Shown: positions 50,282 to 61,262, numbered from the stretch's first letter. The stretch: DNA of 64,000 nucleotides from Streptococcus cuniculi (GCF_001921845.1 NZ_MSJM01000002.1:124001-188000); one strand, 5' to 3'. Made by a program: numbers and translations. Notes: generated by a model from the sequence alone, not told the origin.

Positions 50282-51343
50282 TTAGTTAGCTCCTTTCGCT
50301 TTGTTTTTACGTTTCAGTAATTGTTCAAAGATAAATTTGACACCGACAAAGAAGATGATAGATGCTGTTACAACGTTGATTAATTCTGGTGGAATCTGTG
50401 CTTTGACCATACCTGGTGCTCCGATTGATAGCATACCAAACAAGAAGGCTGCAAATGGAATACCAAGTGGCGAATTAGACGCTAGCAAGGCAACAGACAT
50501 CCCGTTAAATCCAATATCCAAATTTCCACCTTGGGTATAGACATTTTGGAAGGTACCAAGACCTTGCACTGCTCCACCAAGACCTGCCAAGGCACCTGAA
50601 ATAATCATGGAAAGAATAATCGTTTGCTTAGCAGACATTCCAGCATAATCAGATGCTGTTGGGTTAAGACCAACGGAACGAATTTCAAATCCAAGCGTTG
50701 TCTTGGTCAATAAGAACCAGATGACAATCACTGCAATAATAGCAAAGAAGATTCCGATATTCATCCGCGAATTATCCGTTAAAGCTCGTAACCACTCTGT
50801 CTGGTAAGAAGCATTGGCAGAGATGTTGATACTTGAGTCCTTGTTTTTCATCAAATCTGCTGCAAAGACATTACGGATGATATAGTTACTAGAATAGAGC
50901 AAGATATAGTTCATCATAATGGTCACGATAACCTCACTCGTTCCGAGATAGGCCCGTAAAATCCCTGGAATCGCGCCTGCAATCCCTCCAGCAATCATGG
51001 CAATCACAATCGTTGCAAGAATGAGAACTGGCCGTGGTAAATCTGGATTTTCCAAGGCGAACCAGCCAGCAGCTACCCAGCCTACAAGGGCTTGACCTGA
51101 TAGACCAACGTTGAAAAATCCGGCACGGCTCGCTACCGCAAAGCCTAGTGCTGTAAAGATGAGCGGAGCCATGGCACGGAAGATTTCACCGATTGATTTC
51201 ACCGAACCAAAGGCAGAGTAAAATAATTCTTCATATCCCCAGATCGGATCATAGCCAAAAATCAGCATGATGACCGCTCCTAGTAGCAAGCCAGATACGA
51301 CTGCTAGTAAGGGGAGGGTGATATTTTGTAACTTCTTAGGCAT
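50282..51343 (-). CDS. Nucleoside ABC transporter permease 1 (YufP/NupP type)
   Basis: 353 residues from MPKKLQNITLPLL at 51343, with AAAGGAGGAAG upstream; the open frame to 51370 starts inside the ATPase gene. BPD_transp_2 family with about ten hydrophobic segments and the loop SRAGFFNVGLSGQALVG. It overlaps the ATPase gene by 8 nt. With the second permease it makes the membrane channel of a purine/pyrimidine nucleoside importer. Confidence 0.9.
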   Translation of the reverse strand: MPKKLQNITLPLLAVVSGLLLGAVIMLIFGYDPIWGYEELFYSAFGSVKSIGEIFRAMAPLIFTALGFAVASRAGFFNVGLSGQALVGWVAAGWFALENPDLPRPVLILATIVIAMIAGGIAGAIPGILRAYLGTSEVIVTIMMNYILLYSSNYIIRNVFAADLMKNKDSSINISANASYQTEWLRALTDNSRMNIGIFFAIIAVIVIWFLLTKTTLGFEIRSVGLNPTASDYAGMSAKQTIILSMIISGALAGLGGAVQGLGTFQNVYTQGGNLDIGFNGMSVALLASNSPLGIPFAAFLFGMLSIGAPGMVKAQIPPELINVVTASIIFFVGVKFIFEQLLKRKNKAKGAN

Positions 51344-52871
51344 TTGCTTCCTCCTTTTCCAGTTTTCCACCAGCCATTAAGAATCCTAGTTCTTGTTTAT
51401 TGGTCTTGGCAGGATCAACAATACCATGAATCACACCATCGTGAATAACTGCGATACGGTCGGACACGTCTAAAATCTCGTCCAATTCAAAGCTGACAAC
51501 CAGTACCGCTTTTCCTTTATCACGCTCTGCAATGAGACGTTTACGGATATATTCAATCGCTCCGACATCAAGACCGCGGGTCGGTTGACTGACAATCAAG
51601 AGGTCAGGATTGCGGTCGATTTCACGAGCAATGATAGCTTTTTGCTGGTTTCCTCCTGAAAGCGCCTTGGCAGGCACGAGCTCACTCGCACCACGAACAT
51701 CAAATTCTGCCATCAGTTCACGAGCTTTTTTGTTAATCGTATCGTAGTTCAAAATGCCATTTTTAGAAATGGGTTCTTTGTAATAAGTCTGTAAGGCAAT
51801 ATTTTCAGCAACTGTCATCTGCAAGACCAAGCCGTCACGGTGACGGTCCTCTGGCACATGGCTGACGTTCATCTCTGTAATCTTACGGGGTGTTTTACCG
51901 ACAACGTCTTCACCCTTGATGAGGATTTGCCCAGACTTGACCTTACGAAGCCCTGTAATCGCCTGAATCAGCTCACTTTGACCATTTCCATCAATTCCCG
52001 CAATTCCGACCACTTCTCCAGCTCGCACGTCGAGCGACAAACCTTTAACTGCTGGAATGCCACGGTTTTCATTGACTTCTAAATCCTTAATCGAAAGAAT
52101 CACTTCTTTTGGATTGGCGGCGATTTTCTCTGTCTTAAAGGATACGGAACGTCCAACCATCCATTCTGCCAAATCTTCGTTACTTGCGCCAGCAACTTCG
52201 ACTGTTTCGATTGATTTCCCGCGGCGAATAACCGTTACGCTATCTGCTACCGCACGAATCTCATCCAGTTTGTGCGTAATGAGGATGATTGATTTTCCTT
52301 CTTGAACTAGCGTCTTCATAATTTTTAGAAGCTCTGTGATTTCTGCAGGAGTCAGTACCGCTGTCGGCTCGTCAAAAATCAGCAAGTCCGCACCGCGATA
52401 GAGAGTTTTGAGGATTTCCACCCGCTGTTGTGCACCAACTGAGATGTCCGCAACTTTAGCAGTTGGGTCAACATCCAATCCATATTTGGCAGAAAGGTCT
52501 TTAATCTCTTGGATAGCCTTTTTAATATCGATTACACCAGCCTTGGTTGTTTCACTGCCTAAAATAATATTTTCGGCAACCGTAAAGGCATCCACAAGCA
52601 TAAAATGCTGGTGAACCATTCCAATCCCTAAATGGGCTGCCTTAGAAGGAGAATCAATTGTCACCACTTTCCCATTGATAGCAATTTCTCCGCTCGTTGG
52701 CTCTAGGAGTCCAGCTAGCATATTCATCAAGGTGGACTTTCCGGCACCATTTTCTCCTAAAAGGGCATGAATTTCTCCACGTCTGACATTCAAATTGATG
52801 TGATCATTGGCCACAAAATCTCCAAAGATTTTTGTGATGTCTCGCATCTCAATGACATAATCTTTTGTCAT
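51336..52871 (-). CDS. Nucleoside ABC transporter ATPase, tandem nucleotide-binding domains
   Basis: 511 residues with two ATPase domains in one chain. The first has Walker A GENGAGKST, signature ISVGAQQR and Walker B LLIFDEPTAVL. The second has the degenerate loop GIDGNGQSE, signature LSGGNQQK and LLIVSQPTRGLD, where the usual Asp-Glu is replaced by Ser-Gln. This is the usual asymmetry of RbsA/YufO-type ATPases. It follows the lipoprotein gene after 152 nt containing a strong hairpin. Confidence 0.92.
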   Translation of the reverse strand: MTKDYVIEMRDITKIFGDFVANDHINLNVRRGEIHALLGENGAGKSTLMNMLAGLLEPTSGEIAINGKVVTIDSPSKAAHLGIGMVHQHFMLVDAFTVAENIILGSETTKAGVIDIKKAIQEIKDLSAKYGLDVDPTAKVADISVGAQQRVEILKTLYRGADLLIFDEPTAVLTPAEITELLKIMKTLVQEGKSIILITHKLDEIRAVADSVTVIRRGKSIETVEVAGASNEDLAEWMVGRSVSFKTEKIAANPKEVILSIKDLEVNENRGIPAVKGLSLDVRAGEVVGIAGIDGNGQSELIQAITGLRKVKSGQILIKGEDVVGKTPRKITEMNVSHVPEDRHRDGLVLQMTVAENIALQTYYKEPISKNGILNYDTINKKARELMAEFDVRGASELVPAKALSGGNQQKAIIAREIDRNPDLLIVSQPTRGLDVGAIEYIRKRLIAERDKGKAVLVVSFELDEILDVSDRIAVIHDGVIHGIVDPAKTNKQELGFLMAGGKLEKEEANA

Positions 52872-52973
52872 AATCTTCTATCCTTTCAGACTATTATTTT
52901 TTGTCAGCAAAACCTATCAAGCTAGGGCGTGATAAGCTTTGCTGAAAGCAAATAATTCTTCCTCTCAACTCCT

Positions 52974-53002
52974 AAAACGGCGACCGAGTCAGGTCGCCGT
53001 TT
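52974..53002 (-). promoter_or_regulatory. Strong intercistronic hairpin between the lipoprotein and ATPase genes
   Basis: AAACGGCGACC (52975-52985) pairs with GGTCGCCGTTT (52992-53002), an 11-bp GC-rich stem with a 6-nt loop. It is not followed by a long T run. It could be a partial terminator or a 3'-end stabiliser that keeps the binding protein more abundant than the transporter core. Confidence 0.6.
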
Positions 53003-53023
53003 CGGATTACATACTATTTATGA

Positions 53024-54091
53024 TTATTTTTTAGGTGCTTCTGGAACTTCAACTTTCTTGTCCAAGATGTCTTTCTTAGCAGCAGCTACTGCTTCTGACG
53101 CTTCTTTTGAAAGGTTTGTTTCAGCCAAGTCTACCCCTTTATCAGCAAGTGAGAATGTGATGATTTCACCACCAGGGAATTCACCTTTAAGTGCTTTGTT
53201 GGCAAGGTCTTTTACAGAAGTACCAACTTGTTTCAATGTTGATGCCAATACAAAGTTTGATTCTTTACCGTCTTTAGAAGTGTATTTACCTTCTGCTGAT
53301 TGGTCACGGTCTACACCGATTACCCAAACTTTATCTGCTTCGTTACGAGTTTCATTTTCTGCTTTTGCAGCAGCGAATACACCGTGACCTGTACCACCTG
53401 ATGCGTGGAAGATGACGTCTGCACCTGCAGCGTATTGGGCAGCAGCCAAGGTTTGACCTTTTGCTGCATCCGCAAATGACGCAGCATAATCAACAGTGAT
53501 TTTGATGTCTTTGTTTACAGATTTCGCACCAGCAACAAATCCAGCTTCGAAACGGTCGATGATAACCCCTTCGACACCACCGATGAATCCAACGTGGTTA
53601 GTCTTAGTAGCTTTTGCAGCCGCTACACCTGCAAGGTAAGAAGCTTCATGGTCAGCAAATCCAACGCTTGCTACGTTCTTTTGATCTTTTACAACGCTGT
53701 CTACGATAACATAATTTGTGTCAGGGTTGTTTGGCGCTACTTCAGCAATCGCATTTTCCAAGGCAAAACCGATACCAAATACAAGGTTGTAACCACCTGA
53801 AACAGCTGAATCAAGGTTTGTCACGTAGTCAGATTCGCTACCTGATTGGAAGTAAGTGTAACCAGCGTCTTTCTTGAGACCATTTTCTTCACCCCAAGCT
53901 TGCAATCCTTCCCAAGCTGATTGGTTAAATGAACCGTCATCAACACCACCAACGTCAGTAACAACAGCCGCTTTTACTGCTGATGAAGCATCGCTTGATG
54001 CTGAATCGTTCTTAGCTGCGCGGTTACCACAGGCAGCAAGTGCTACAGTTGCAAGAGTTGCAACACCCAAACCAATAAGTTTTTTGTTCAT
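53024..54091 (-). CDS. BmpA-type nucleoside-binding lipoprotein
   Basis: 355 residues, lipobox ALAAC with lipidated Cys21, then the Bmp/PnrA nucleoside-binding fold. Typical parts are TDVGGVDDGSFNQSAWEGLQ and VGFIGGVEGVIIDRFEAGF. It binds nucleosides outside the membrane for the importer encoded downstream. The spacer towards cdd contains two small hairpins (54117-54134 and 54149-54162), which may aid stability. Confidence 0.93.
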   Translation of the reverse strand: MNKKLIGLGVATLATVALAACGNRAAKNDSASSDASSAVKAAVVTDVGGVDDGSFNQSAWEGLQAWGEENGLKKDAGYTYFQSGSESDYVTNLDSAVSGGYNLVFGIGFALENAIAEVAPNNPDTNYVIVDSVVKDQKNVASVGFADHEASYLAGVAAAKATKTNHVGFIGGVEGVIIDRFEAGFVAGAKSVNKDIKITVDYAASFADAAKGQTLAAAQYAAGADVIFHASGGTGHGVFAAAKAENETRNEADKVWVIGVDRDQSAEGKYTSKDGKESNFVLASTLKQVGTSVKDLANKALKGEFPGGEIITFSLADKGVDLAETNLSKEASEAVAAAKKDILDKKVEVPEAPKK

Positions 54092-54171
54092 TTCTGAACC
54101 CTCCTAAAAATTCTTTGTGCAACTTTCGTTGCAAAATGGAAATGATACAGCCAAACGGCTGCCTTACAAAC

Positions 54172-54561
54172 TTACGATAAGTCTGTAAAAGAATACGGAA
54201 GTAACTCCCCGACTGTCATCTCGACTGTCGATTTATCTTTGGCAACTAATGTTACTTTTAAATCCTGATTAAAAAATTCTGCCATGACTTGGCGACATGC
54301 ACCACATGGGGAAACTGGTTTCTCTGTTTCACCGTAGACGATGAGTTCCGAAAATTCCAAGACACCTTCTGAAACAGCCTTGAAAATTGCTGTCCGCTCA
54401 CCACAGTTGGTCAAACCAAAACTAGCATTTTCAATATTAACGCCTGTGAAAATCTGACCGTCTTTTGCTACTAAGACCGCACCAATCGGAAAGTGCGAAT
54501 AAGGAACGTAGGCTTTTTTACTAACTTCAATAGATAAATCAATTAAATCAGTAGTCGCCAT
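54172..54561 (-). CDS. cdd: Cytidine deaminase
   Basis: 129 residues, the tetrameric class. It converts cytidine and deoxycytidine to uridine and deoxyuridine. Zinc ligands are the Cys of TNCGERTAI and the two Cys of SPCGACRQV; the Glu of CGE is the proton shuttle. The usual motif is CAE, so the Ala-to-Gly change is mild. It overlaps the end of deoC by 14 nt. Confidence 0.94.
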   Translation of the reverse strand: MATTDLIDLSIEVSKKAYVPYSHFPIGAVLVAKDGQIFTGVNIENASFGLTNCGERTAIFKAVSEGVLEFSELIVYGETEKPVSPCGACRQVMAEFFNQDLKVTLVAKDKSTVEMTVGELLPYSFTDLS

Positions 54562-55210
54562 CCGCCTTTTCTCCCTTCATAATCGCTACACCAGAAGAAG
54601 CGCCGATACGAGTTGCTCCCGCCTCAATAAAGGCTTTGGCATCTTCGTAAGAACGAGCGCCACCAGATGCTTTTACTCCCATATCTGGTCCAACTGTTTT
54701 TCTCATCAAGGCTACATCTTCGACAGTAGCTCCACCTGTTGAAAATCCAGTAGAGGTCTTCACAAAGTCAGCACCTGCTTCTTGCGACAATTGACAGGCT
54801 TTGACTTTTTCTTCGTCTGTCAACAGACAGGTCTCGATAATCACCTTGACCAATTTGTCGCCACTCGCTTCGACAACTGCTTGAATGTCTTTCAAGACAG
54901 TATCGTAATCTTGCGATTTGAGGGCGCCAACGTTAATCACCATGTCAATTTCATCTGCACCATTTGCAATCGCATCTTTGGTTTCAAATGCTTTAACTGC
55001 TGGTGTATTTGCCCCTAGAGGAAAGCCGATAACGGTACAAACTTTGACATCTGTATCTTTCAACTCCTGTGCTGAAAGAGCTACCCAAGTTGGGTTGACG
55101 CAGACGCTTGCAAAGTCATATTCTTTTGCTTCTGCGATAATCGCCAAGATCTGTTCTTTGGTAGCATTTGGTTTGAGTAGTGTATGATCGATGTATTTAT
55201 TTAATTTCAT
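54548..55210 (-). CDS. deoC: Deoxyribose-phosphate aldolase
   Basis: 220 residues. It splits deoxyribose 5-phosphate to glyceraldehyde 3-phosphate and acetaldehyde. The Schiff-base Lys is in [15 protein letters not shown], and the proton-relay Lys is in [15 protein letters not shown]. Complete length. It lies 15 nt after pdp and overlaps cdd. Confidence 0.95.
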   Translation of the reverse strand: MKLNKYIDHTLLKPNATKEQILAIIAEAKEYDFASVCVNPTWVALSAQELKDTDVKVCTVIGFPLGANTPAVKAFETKDAIANGADEIDMVINVGALKSQDYDTVLKDIQAVVEASGDKLVKVIIETCLLTDEEKVKACQLSQEAGADFVKTSTGFSTGGATVEDVALMRKTVGPDMGVKASGGARSYEDAKAFIEAGATRIGASSGVAIMKGEKADGDY

Positions 55211-55225
55211 GTTTTTCTCCGTACA

Positions 55226-56503
55226 TTATGAAACAATTTCTATAATTTCTTTCGTCTTTACACTTACATTTCCTATTTTAACATTTTTTTGGAAATTTGT
55301 AAGCATATTTTCCGAAATATTTTCATTTGCGTAAATCGTGGCGATTTTTTGACCAGCTTCGACGGCTTCTCCAACTTTTTTATGGAAGACAATACCTGTC
55401 TCATAATCGAGCGAGTCGGTCTTCACAGCCCGTCCTGCACCTAGTTTCATGGCAAATAAGCCAAATTCCAAGGCTGGAAGAGCTTCGATATAGCCACTTG
55501 CTTGTGCCAATACGGGCACTTGGTGTGAAACGCGAACAGCTCGGTACAAATCTTCCAAGTCTCCACCTTGTGCTGCCACCATTTCTTCAAACTTTTGAAG
55601 AGCGGAGCCATCGAGCAAGTGAGCGCGGACTTCGTCCACTGTCTTTTCGACATCGGCAAGCCCTAGCATAATCTGTGCCAATTCGCAGATAAACTCGGTC
55701 ACATCCTCACGTCCCTTTCCTTGTAAAATCTCCAAGGCTTCGAGAATCTCCAGACGATTTCCGATGCTGGTTCCGACAGGTTGCGACATATCGGTAATCA
55801 CGGCAATGGTCTTCCGGCCGACTGCTTTTCCGAGTTCAACCATGGTCTGTGCCAATTGACGGGCATCCTCAATGTTTTTCATGAAGGCACCTTCACCAAC
55901 CGTCACATCTAGTAAAATCGCATCCGCTCCCGCCGCAATTTTCTTGGACATGACAGAGCTTGCAATCAAGGGGATAATATCCACCGTTGCGGTCACATCA
56001 CGAAGGGCATAGAGCAATTTATCTGCCTTGACCATATTGTCTGACTGACCGATGACAGATACACCAATATCTTGTACCTGCTTGATAAACTGGTCTTGCG
56101 TTACTTCAATCTGGTAGCCCTTGATGGATTCTAGCTTGTCCAAGGTTCCACCTGTATGACCCAAGCCACGCCCGCTCATCTTCGCCACGGGTATTCCAAA
56201 ACTGGCAACCAGCGGCGCCAAAATCAAGGTCACCTTATCTCCGACACCCCCTGTGGAGTGCTTATCTACTTTAATACCTGAAATAGCTGACAGATCAATT
56301 TCTTCACCGCTTGCCACCATCGCCATGGTCAAATCAGAGATTTCTCGAGTAGACATGCCTCGGAAATAAATCGCCATCGCAAATGCAGCCATCTGATAAT
56401 CAGGAACACTGCCTTCAGCGTATCCGCTGATGAGCCAGTTGATTTCGTCTGTGGTGAGTTCATGACCGTCCCGCTTTTTCTGAATTAAGTCGACTGTCCT
56501 CAT
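55226..56503 (-). CDS. pdp: Pyrimidine-nucleoside phosphorylase
   Basis: 425 residues. It cleaves uridine, thymidine and deoxyuridine with phosphate. The glycosyl-transferase signature KHSTGGVGDKVTL is intact, and the phosphate and base pockets KMSGRGLGHTGGTLDKLES follow. Its ATG overlaps the stop of the methyltransferase gene (ATGA). It feeds deoxyribose 1-phosphate into the deoC pathway. Confidence 0.94.
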   Translation of the reverse strand: MRTVDLIQKKRDGHELTTDEINWLISGYAEGSVPDYQMAAFAMAIYFRGMSTREISDLTMAMVASGEEIDLSAISGIKVDKHSTGGVGDKVTLILAPLVASFGIPVAKMSGRGLGHTGGTLDKLESIKGYQIEVTQDQFIKQVQDIGVSVIGQSDNMVKADKLLYALRDVTATVDIIPLIASSVMSKKIAAGADAILLDVTVGEGAFMKNIEDARQLAQTMVELGKAVGRKTIAVITDMSQPVGTSIGNRLEILEALEILQGKGREDVTEFICELAQIMLGLADVEKTVDEVRAHLLDGSALQKFEEMVAAQGGDLEDLYRAVRVSHQVPVLAQASGYIEALPALEFGLFAMKLGAGRAVKTDSLDYETGIVFHKKVGEAVEAGQKIATIYANENISENMLTNFQKNVKIGNVSVKTKEIIEIVS

Positions 56504-57090
56504 TCTTTCACACTTTCTAAAATATAATATCCCTTATCTTTTTTCAAGATAATACAGTTACCAAAAACCTCCTCCATCTTGGCTTTGGCGCTTGGAGCGC
56601 CCTGCTTTTTCTGAATCACGATGGTCAATCGTCCAGAAGCTACCAAATGGTCATACGCCCCTTCAATAATCTCGTGGACAACTGCCTTACCAGCTCGAAT
56701 CGGGGGATTTGAAATCACGTAGTCAAAAGTTCCAGCTACTTCTTCATAGATATTGGATTGGAAAATAGAGGCTTGAACCTTATTTTTTTCAGCATTTTGG
56801 ACAGCCAATTCAATTGCTCGGCTGTTAATATCGACCATGGTCGGCAAAACACCAAAAACTTTCCCTAAAGTCAAACCAAGTGGACCATATCCACAGCCCA
56901 CATCCAATAATGTCTTTCCTTTTTCCAATTCTAGGGTATTGAGTAGCACTTGACTACCATAATCCACCATCTTCTTACTGAACACTCCTGCATCTGTTAG
57001 GAAGAACATTTCTTCACCAAGCAGAGTGACACGAAGCTCATGAAAATCATGAGCCACACTAGGATTTTTCTCGTAATACATATTTGCCAT
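56500..57090 (-). CDS. RsmC-type methyltransferase, predicted leaderless
   Basis: 196 residues, a single MTS domain with the SAM motif [16 protein letters not shown] and the catalytic NPPIRAG of guanine-N2 methyltransferases. It probably methylates 16S rRNA (m2G1207 type). It is the first gene of the nucleoside operon in this genome. The ATG at 57090 has no Shine-Dalgarno and lies six bases after a TATAAT; a second ATG at 57081 also lacks one. Confidence 0.88.
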   Translation of the reverse strand: MANMYYEKNPSVAHDFHELRVTLLGEEMFFLTDAGVFSKKMVDYGSQVLLNTLELEKGKTLLDVGCGYGPLGLTLGKVFGVLPTMVDINSRAIELAVQNAEKNKVQASIFQSNIYEEVAGTFDYVISNPPIRAGKAVVHEIIEGAYDHLVASGRLTIVIQKKQGAPSAKAKMEEVFGNCIILKKDKGYYILESVKE

Positions 57091-57096
57091 AAATTT

Positions 57097-57125
57097 ATTA
57101 TACCATTTAATAAAAACGTTTACAA
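57097..57125 (-). promoter_or_regulatory. Promoter of the nucleoside operon with overlapping cre site
   Basis: Minus-strand TTGTAA (57125-57120) and TATAAT (57102-57097), 17-nt spacing. TTGTAAACGTTTTTAT overlaps the -35 and is cre-like with one weak position. CcpA repression by glucose is expected. The -10 ends six bases before the first ATG. Confidence 0.75.
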
Positions 57126-57151
57126 GAGTTTACCTTATCCCTCCCAATCAT

Positions 57152-57180
57152 TTTACACCTGTAAAAAATCATGCTACAAT
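57152..57180 (+). promoter_or_regulatory. coaA promoter with a TACA-N2-TGTA palindrome
   Basis: TTTACA (57152-57157) and TACAAT (57175-57180), 17-nt spacing, six bases before the coaA ATG. TTTTACA-CC-TGTAAAA is a perfect inverted repeat over the -35. Confidence 0.7.
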
Positions 57181-57186
57181 GGTGCT

Positions 57187-58107
57187 ATGAAGAATGAATT
57201 GATCAATTTTGAAAAAATTAGCCGCCAAACTTGGCAACAATTACACCGGAATACTACAGTTCCTTTGACACAGGAAGAATTAAATTCTATCAAAAGTTTC
57301 AATGATAAGATTAGCCTCCAAGATGTGCTTGATGTCTATCTTCCGCTTATCAATCTGATTCGGATTTATAAGAAGGCAAGCGAGGATTTGTCTTTTTCCA
57401 AAAGTCTTTTTTTACAGAAGAAAATCAAAAACCAACCCTTTATCATTGGCATTTCAGGTAGTGTGGCTGTTGGAAAGTCGACAACCAGCAGGCTTTTACA
57501 GATTCTACTGACTAGAACTTTTAAGCATGCCAAGGTCGAAATGGTCACAACAGACGGCTTTCTCTATCCTAATGCTGTTTTAAAAGAAAAAAATCTCCTC
57601 GACCGCAAGGGCTTCCCTGAGTCCTACAATATGGAGTTACTGCTTGACTTTTTAAACACCATTGAAAATGGGCATGATTTCCAGATTCCAGTCTATTCCC
57701 ACGAGGTCTACGATATTGTCCCAAACCAGTGTCAGACCATTTCTGCTCCTGATTTCCTCATCGTGGAAGGAATCAATGTCTTCCAAAATCCGCAAAATCA
57801 GCATCTCTATGTCAGCGATTATTTTGATTTGGCTATTTATGTTGATGCGGCAGTGGAAAATATCGAAAGCTGGTACTTGGAGCGCTTTAAGAAATTGTTG
57901 AAACTGGCAGAAAGCAATCCAAGCAATTATTACCACCGCTTTTTGGACATGTCTGAAGACGAGATTAGCGCATTTGCCCACAGCATTTGGGAGACCATCA
58001 ATCTGGTCAATCTAAAAGATTATATTGAGCCGACCCGACATCGGGCAGATATCATTCTTCATAAGGCAAAAAATCATGAGATTGATGAAATTTATTTGAA
58101 AAAATAA
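57187..58107 (+). CDS. coaA: Pantothenate kinase, type I, predicted leaderless
   Basis: 306 residues. It phosphorylates pantothenate, the entry step to coenzyme A, and is feedback-inhibited by CoA in this family. P-loop [15 protein letters not shown] at about 93-107, followed by [11 protein letters not shown] and the [10 protein letters not shown] segment. The open frame extends upstream to 57040, but the family N-terminus begins at [16 protein letters not shown]. There is no Shine-Dalgarno, and the -10 ends six bases before the ATG, as at coaB. Confidence 0.95.
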   Translation: MKNELINFEKISRQTWQQLHRNTTVPLTQEELNSIKSFNDKISLQDVLDVYLPLINLIRIYKKASEDLSFSKSLFLQKKIKNQPFIIGISGSVAVGKSTTSRLLQILLTRTFKHAKVEMVTTDGFLYPNAVLKEKNLLDRKGFPESYNMELLLDFLNTIENGHDFQIPVYSHEVYDIVPNQCQTISAPDFLIVEGINVFQNPQNQHLYVSDYFDLAIYVDAAVENIESWYLERFKKLLKLAESNPSNYYHRFLDMSEDEISAFAHSIWETINLVNLKDYIEPTRHRADIILHKAKNHEIDEIYLKK

Positions 58108-58114
58108 TTTCCTC

Positions 58115-58143
58115 TTGTCAAAATCTCTTTTTTCAGATATAAT
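58115..58143 (+). promoter_or_regulatory. Promoter of rpsT
   Basis: TTGTCA (58115-58120) and TATAAT (58138-58143), 17-nt spacing. Confidence 0.85.
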
Positions 58144-58179
58144 AGTATAGTTAGTATAGAAAAGGTGGAGGTGAAACCA

Positions 58180-58413
58180 TTGGCAAACATTAAGTCAGCT
58201 ATCAAACGTGCTGAATTGAACGTAAAACAAAACGAAAAAAACTCAGCTCAAAAATCAGCTATGCGTACTGCAATCAAAGCATTTGAAGCAAATCCTTCTG
58301 AGGAGCTTTTCCGCGCTGCTAGTTCAGCTATCGATAAAGCAGAAACTAAAGGTTTGATTCATAAAAACAAAGCAAGCCGCGACAAAGCACGTCTTGCATC
58401 AAAACTTGCTTAA
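58180..58413 (+). CDS. rpsT: Ribosomal protein S20, TTG start
   Basis: 77 residues starting TTG-GCA-AAC ([14 protein letters not shown]) at 58180, seven bases after GGAGGTG. An ATG-free open frame extends to 58165, but the family N-terminus and the ribosome binding site fix the TTG. S20 binds 16S rRNA early in 30S assembly. A UUG start is also used by E. coli rpsT, where it takes part in autoregulation. It is rich in Lys and Ala, as expected. Confidence 0.95.
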   Translation: MANIKSAIKRAELNVKQNEKNSAQKSAMRTAIKAFEANPSEELFRAASSAIDKAETKGLIHKNKASRDKARLASKLA

Positions 58414-58441
58414 TAAAAAGAGCCTTTCGGCTTCTTTTTTT
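58414..58441 (+). terminator. Terminator of rpsT
   Basis: AAAAAGAGCC pairs with GGCTTCTTTTT around TTTC, ending in seven T. Confidence 0.88.
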
Positions 58442-58467
58442 ATCCCAATTTCTAGAAAGGTTCTGAC

Positions 58468-58983
58468 ATGAAAATTGCAATCATCGGCTATAGCGCTTCT
58501 GGCAAATCAACCTTAGCTAGCTATCTCAGTAAACATTATGGGATTTCCTGTCTACATTTAGACAAGTTACGATTTCTTCCTAACTGGCAGGAACGACCAG
58601 ATGAAGACATGCGCAGCCAGCTTCAGACTTTTTTAGAGAATGATTCATGGGTCATTGAAGGAAATTACAGTGACTTCTACTACCAAGAGCGCATGGAAGA
58701 TGCGGACCAGATTATCCTGATGGCATTTTCACGCTGGAGTTGTTTATACCGTGCTGTTAAACGCTATATCACCTATGCTGGACGAGTCCGTGAGAGTAGC
58801 GCGGAGGGCTGCATCGAAAAACTGGACTGGGAATTTATCCGCTGGATTTTAAAAGATGGACGATCTCCCAAAACCCAAAAACGCTACCAGACAATCTGCC
58901 AGACCTACGCTGACAAGGTCACCATTCTCCATAGCCAGAAAGAACTAGATGAATTTGTGAGTACTGTAAAAATTCCTTTGTGA
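58468..58983 (+). CDS. P-loop kinase-like protein (FlaR/adenylate-kinase-like)
   Basis: 171 residues. Walker A GYSASGKST at residues 7-15, then LHLDKLRFLPNWQ and VIEGNYSDFYYQERMEDAD, the pattern of small proteins annotated as topology modulation (FlaR) or shikimate/adenylate kinase-like. The phosphoacceptor is unknown. The start has AGAAAGG upstream. A dispersed repeat element begins directly at its stop codon. Confidence 0.82.
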   Translation: MKIAIIGYSASGKSTLASYLSKHYGISCLHLDKLRFLPNWQERPDEDMRSQLQTFLENDSWVIEGNYSDFYYQERMEDADQIILMAFSRWSCLYRAVKRYITYAGRVRESSAEGCIEKLDWEFIRWILKDGRSPKTQKRYQTICQTYADKVTILHSQKELDEFVSTVKIPL

Positions 58984-59130
58984 TACTTTTCTTAGGTGGT
59001 GCGGACGGTAGCGACTTCCTACGGAGTAAAATAATCCAGTGGATTATTTTAGCCCGAGCCCAGAAACAAAGGAGCGAGGATAATCGATTTCTACGAAATC
59101 ACGATCTTTGCCCCACTCCCTACCTTTACC
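58984..59130. repeat. Dispersed intergenic repeat, second copy
   Basis: Shares CTTTTCTTAG-TGGTGC-GACGGTAG, AATAATCC-TGGATTATTTTA, CCCGAGCCCAGAAAC, AGCGAGGA, ATCGATTTCT-CGAAATCACG and CCCCACTCCCT with the 31.2-kb element and the tail of the 48.3-49.3-kb element. It contains one degenerate unit of array B between GCCCGAGCCC and GAGCGAGGA. Confidence 0.75.
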
Positions 59131-59239
59131 ACAGCGAAAAGTATCTGATGGGGCTCGCTCCGCTCGCGAAAATCGGAAATCGAATGTTCAGTTAGCAGAG
59201 CTTTTGAACTTGTTTAAATAAAAAATTGTTTATCTACGT

Positions 59240-59275
59240 TCTAAGAGGCTGAACTCAAGTTCAGCCTCTTTTTAT
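59240..59275 (+). terminator. Terminator after the P-loop kinase gene and repeat
   Basis: AAGAGGCTGAA (59243-59253) pairs with TTCAGCCTCTT (59260-59270), followed by TTTTT. It also lies just after the end of the convergent flavoprotein gene. Confidence 0.85.
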
Positions 59276-59281
59276 ATATTC

Positions 59282-61102
<1,821 letters not shown>

Positions 61103-61117
61103 TTAAATCACACCCCT

Positions 61118-61154
61118 ATTCTAGCACAAAAATGAAATAATGCAACCGTTATCA
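61118..61154 (-). promoter_or_regulatory. Promoter of the flavoprotein reductase gene with cre site
   Basis: Minus-strand TTGCAT (61145-61140) and TAGAAT (61123-61118), 16-nt spacing. TGCAACCGTTATCA (61141-61154) fits the loose cre consensus and overlaps the -35, so CcpA repression is likely. Confidence 0.65.
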
Positions 61155-61212
61155 TGATTTTTTCATGATTATGAGGAAAGTCAGAAAATTGTTGTTTTTT
61201 AATCTTTTCAAG

Positions 61213-61246
61213 CAAAAAGGAGCCGAGACTTTCGCTCAACTCCTAC
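61213..61246 (-). terminator. Terminator of ciaR-ciaH
   Basis: AGGAG and GAG (61218-61227) pair with CTC and CTCCT (61235-61244) around an internal loop; the minus-strand tail is TTTTTG. Confidence 0.75.
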
Positions 61247-61262
61247 TCTTTTTATTTTAGGG

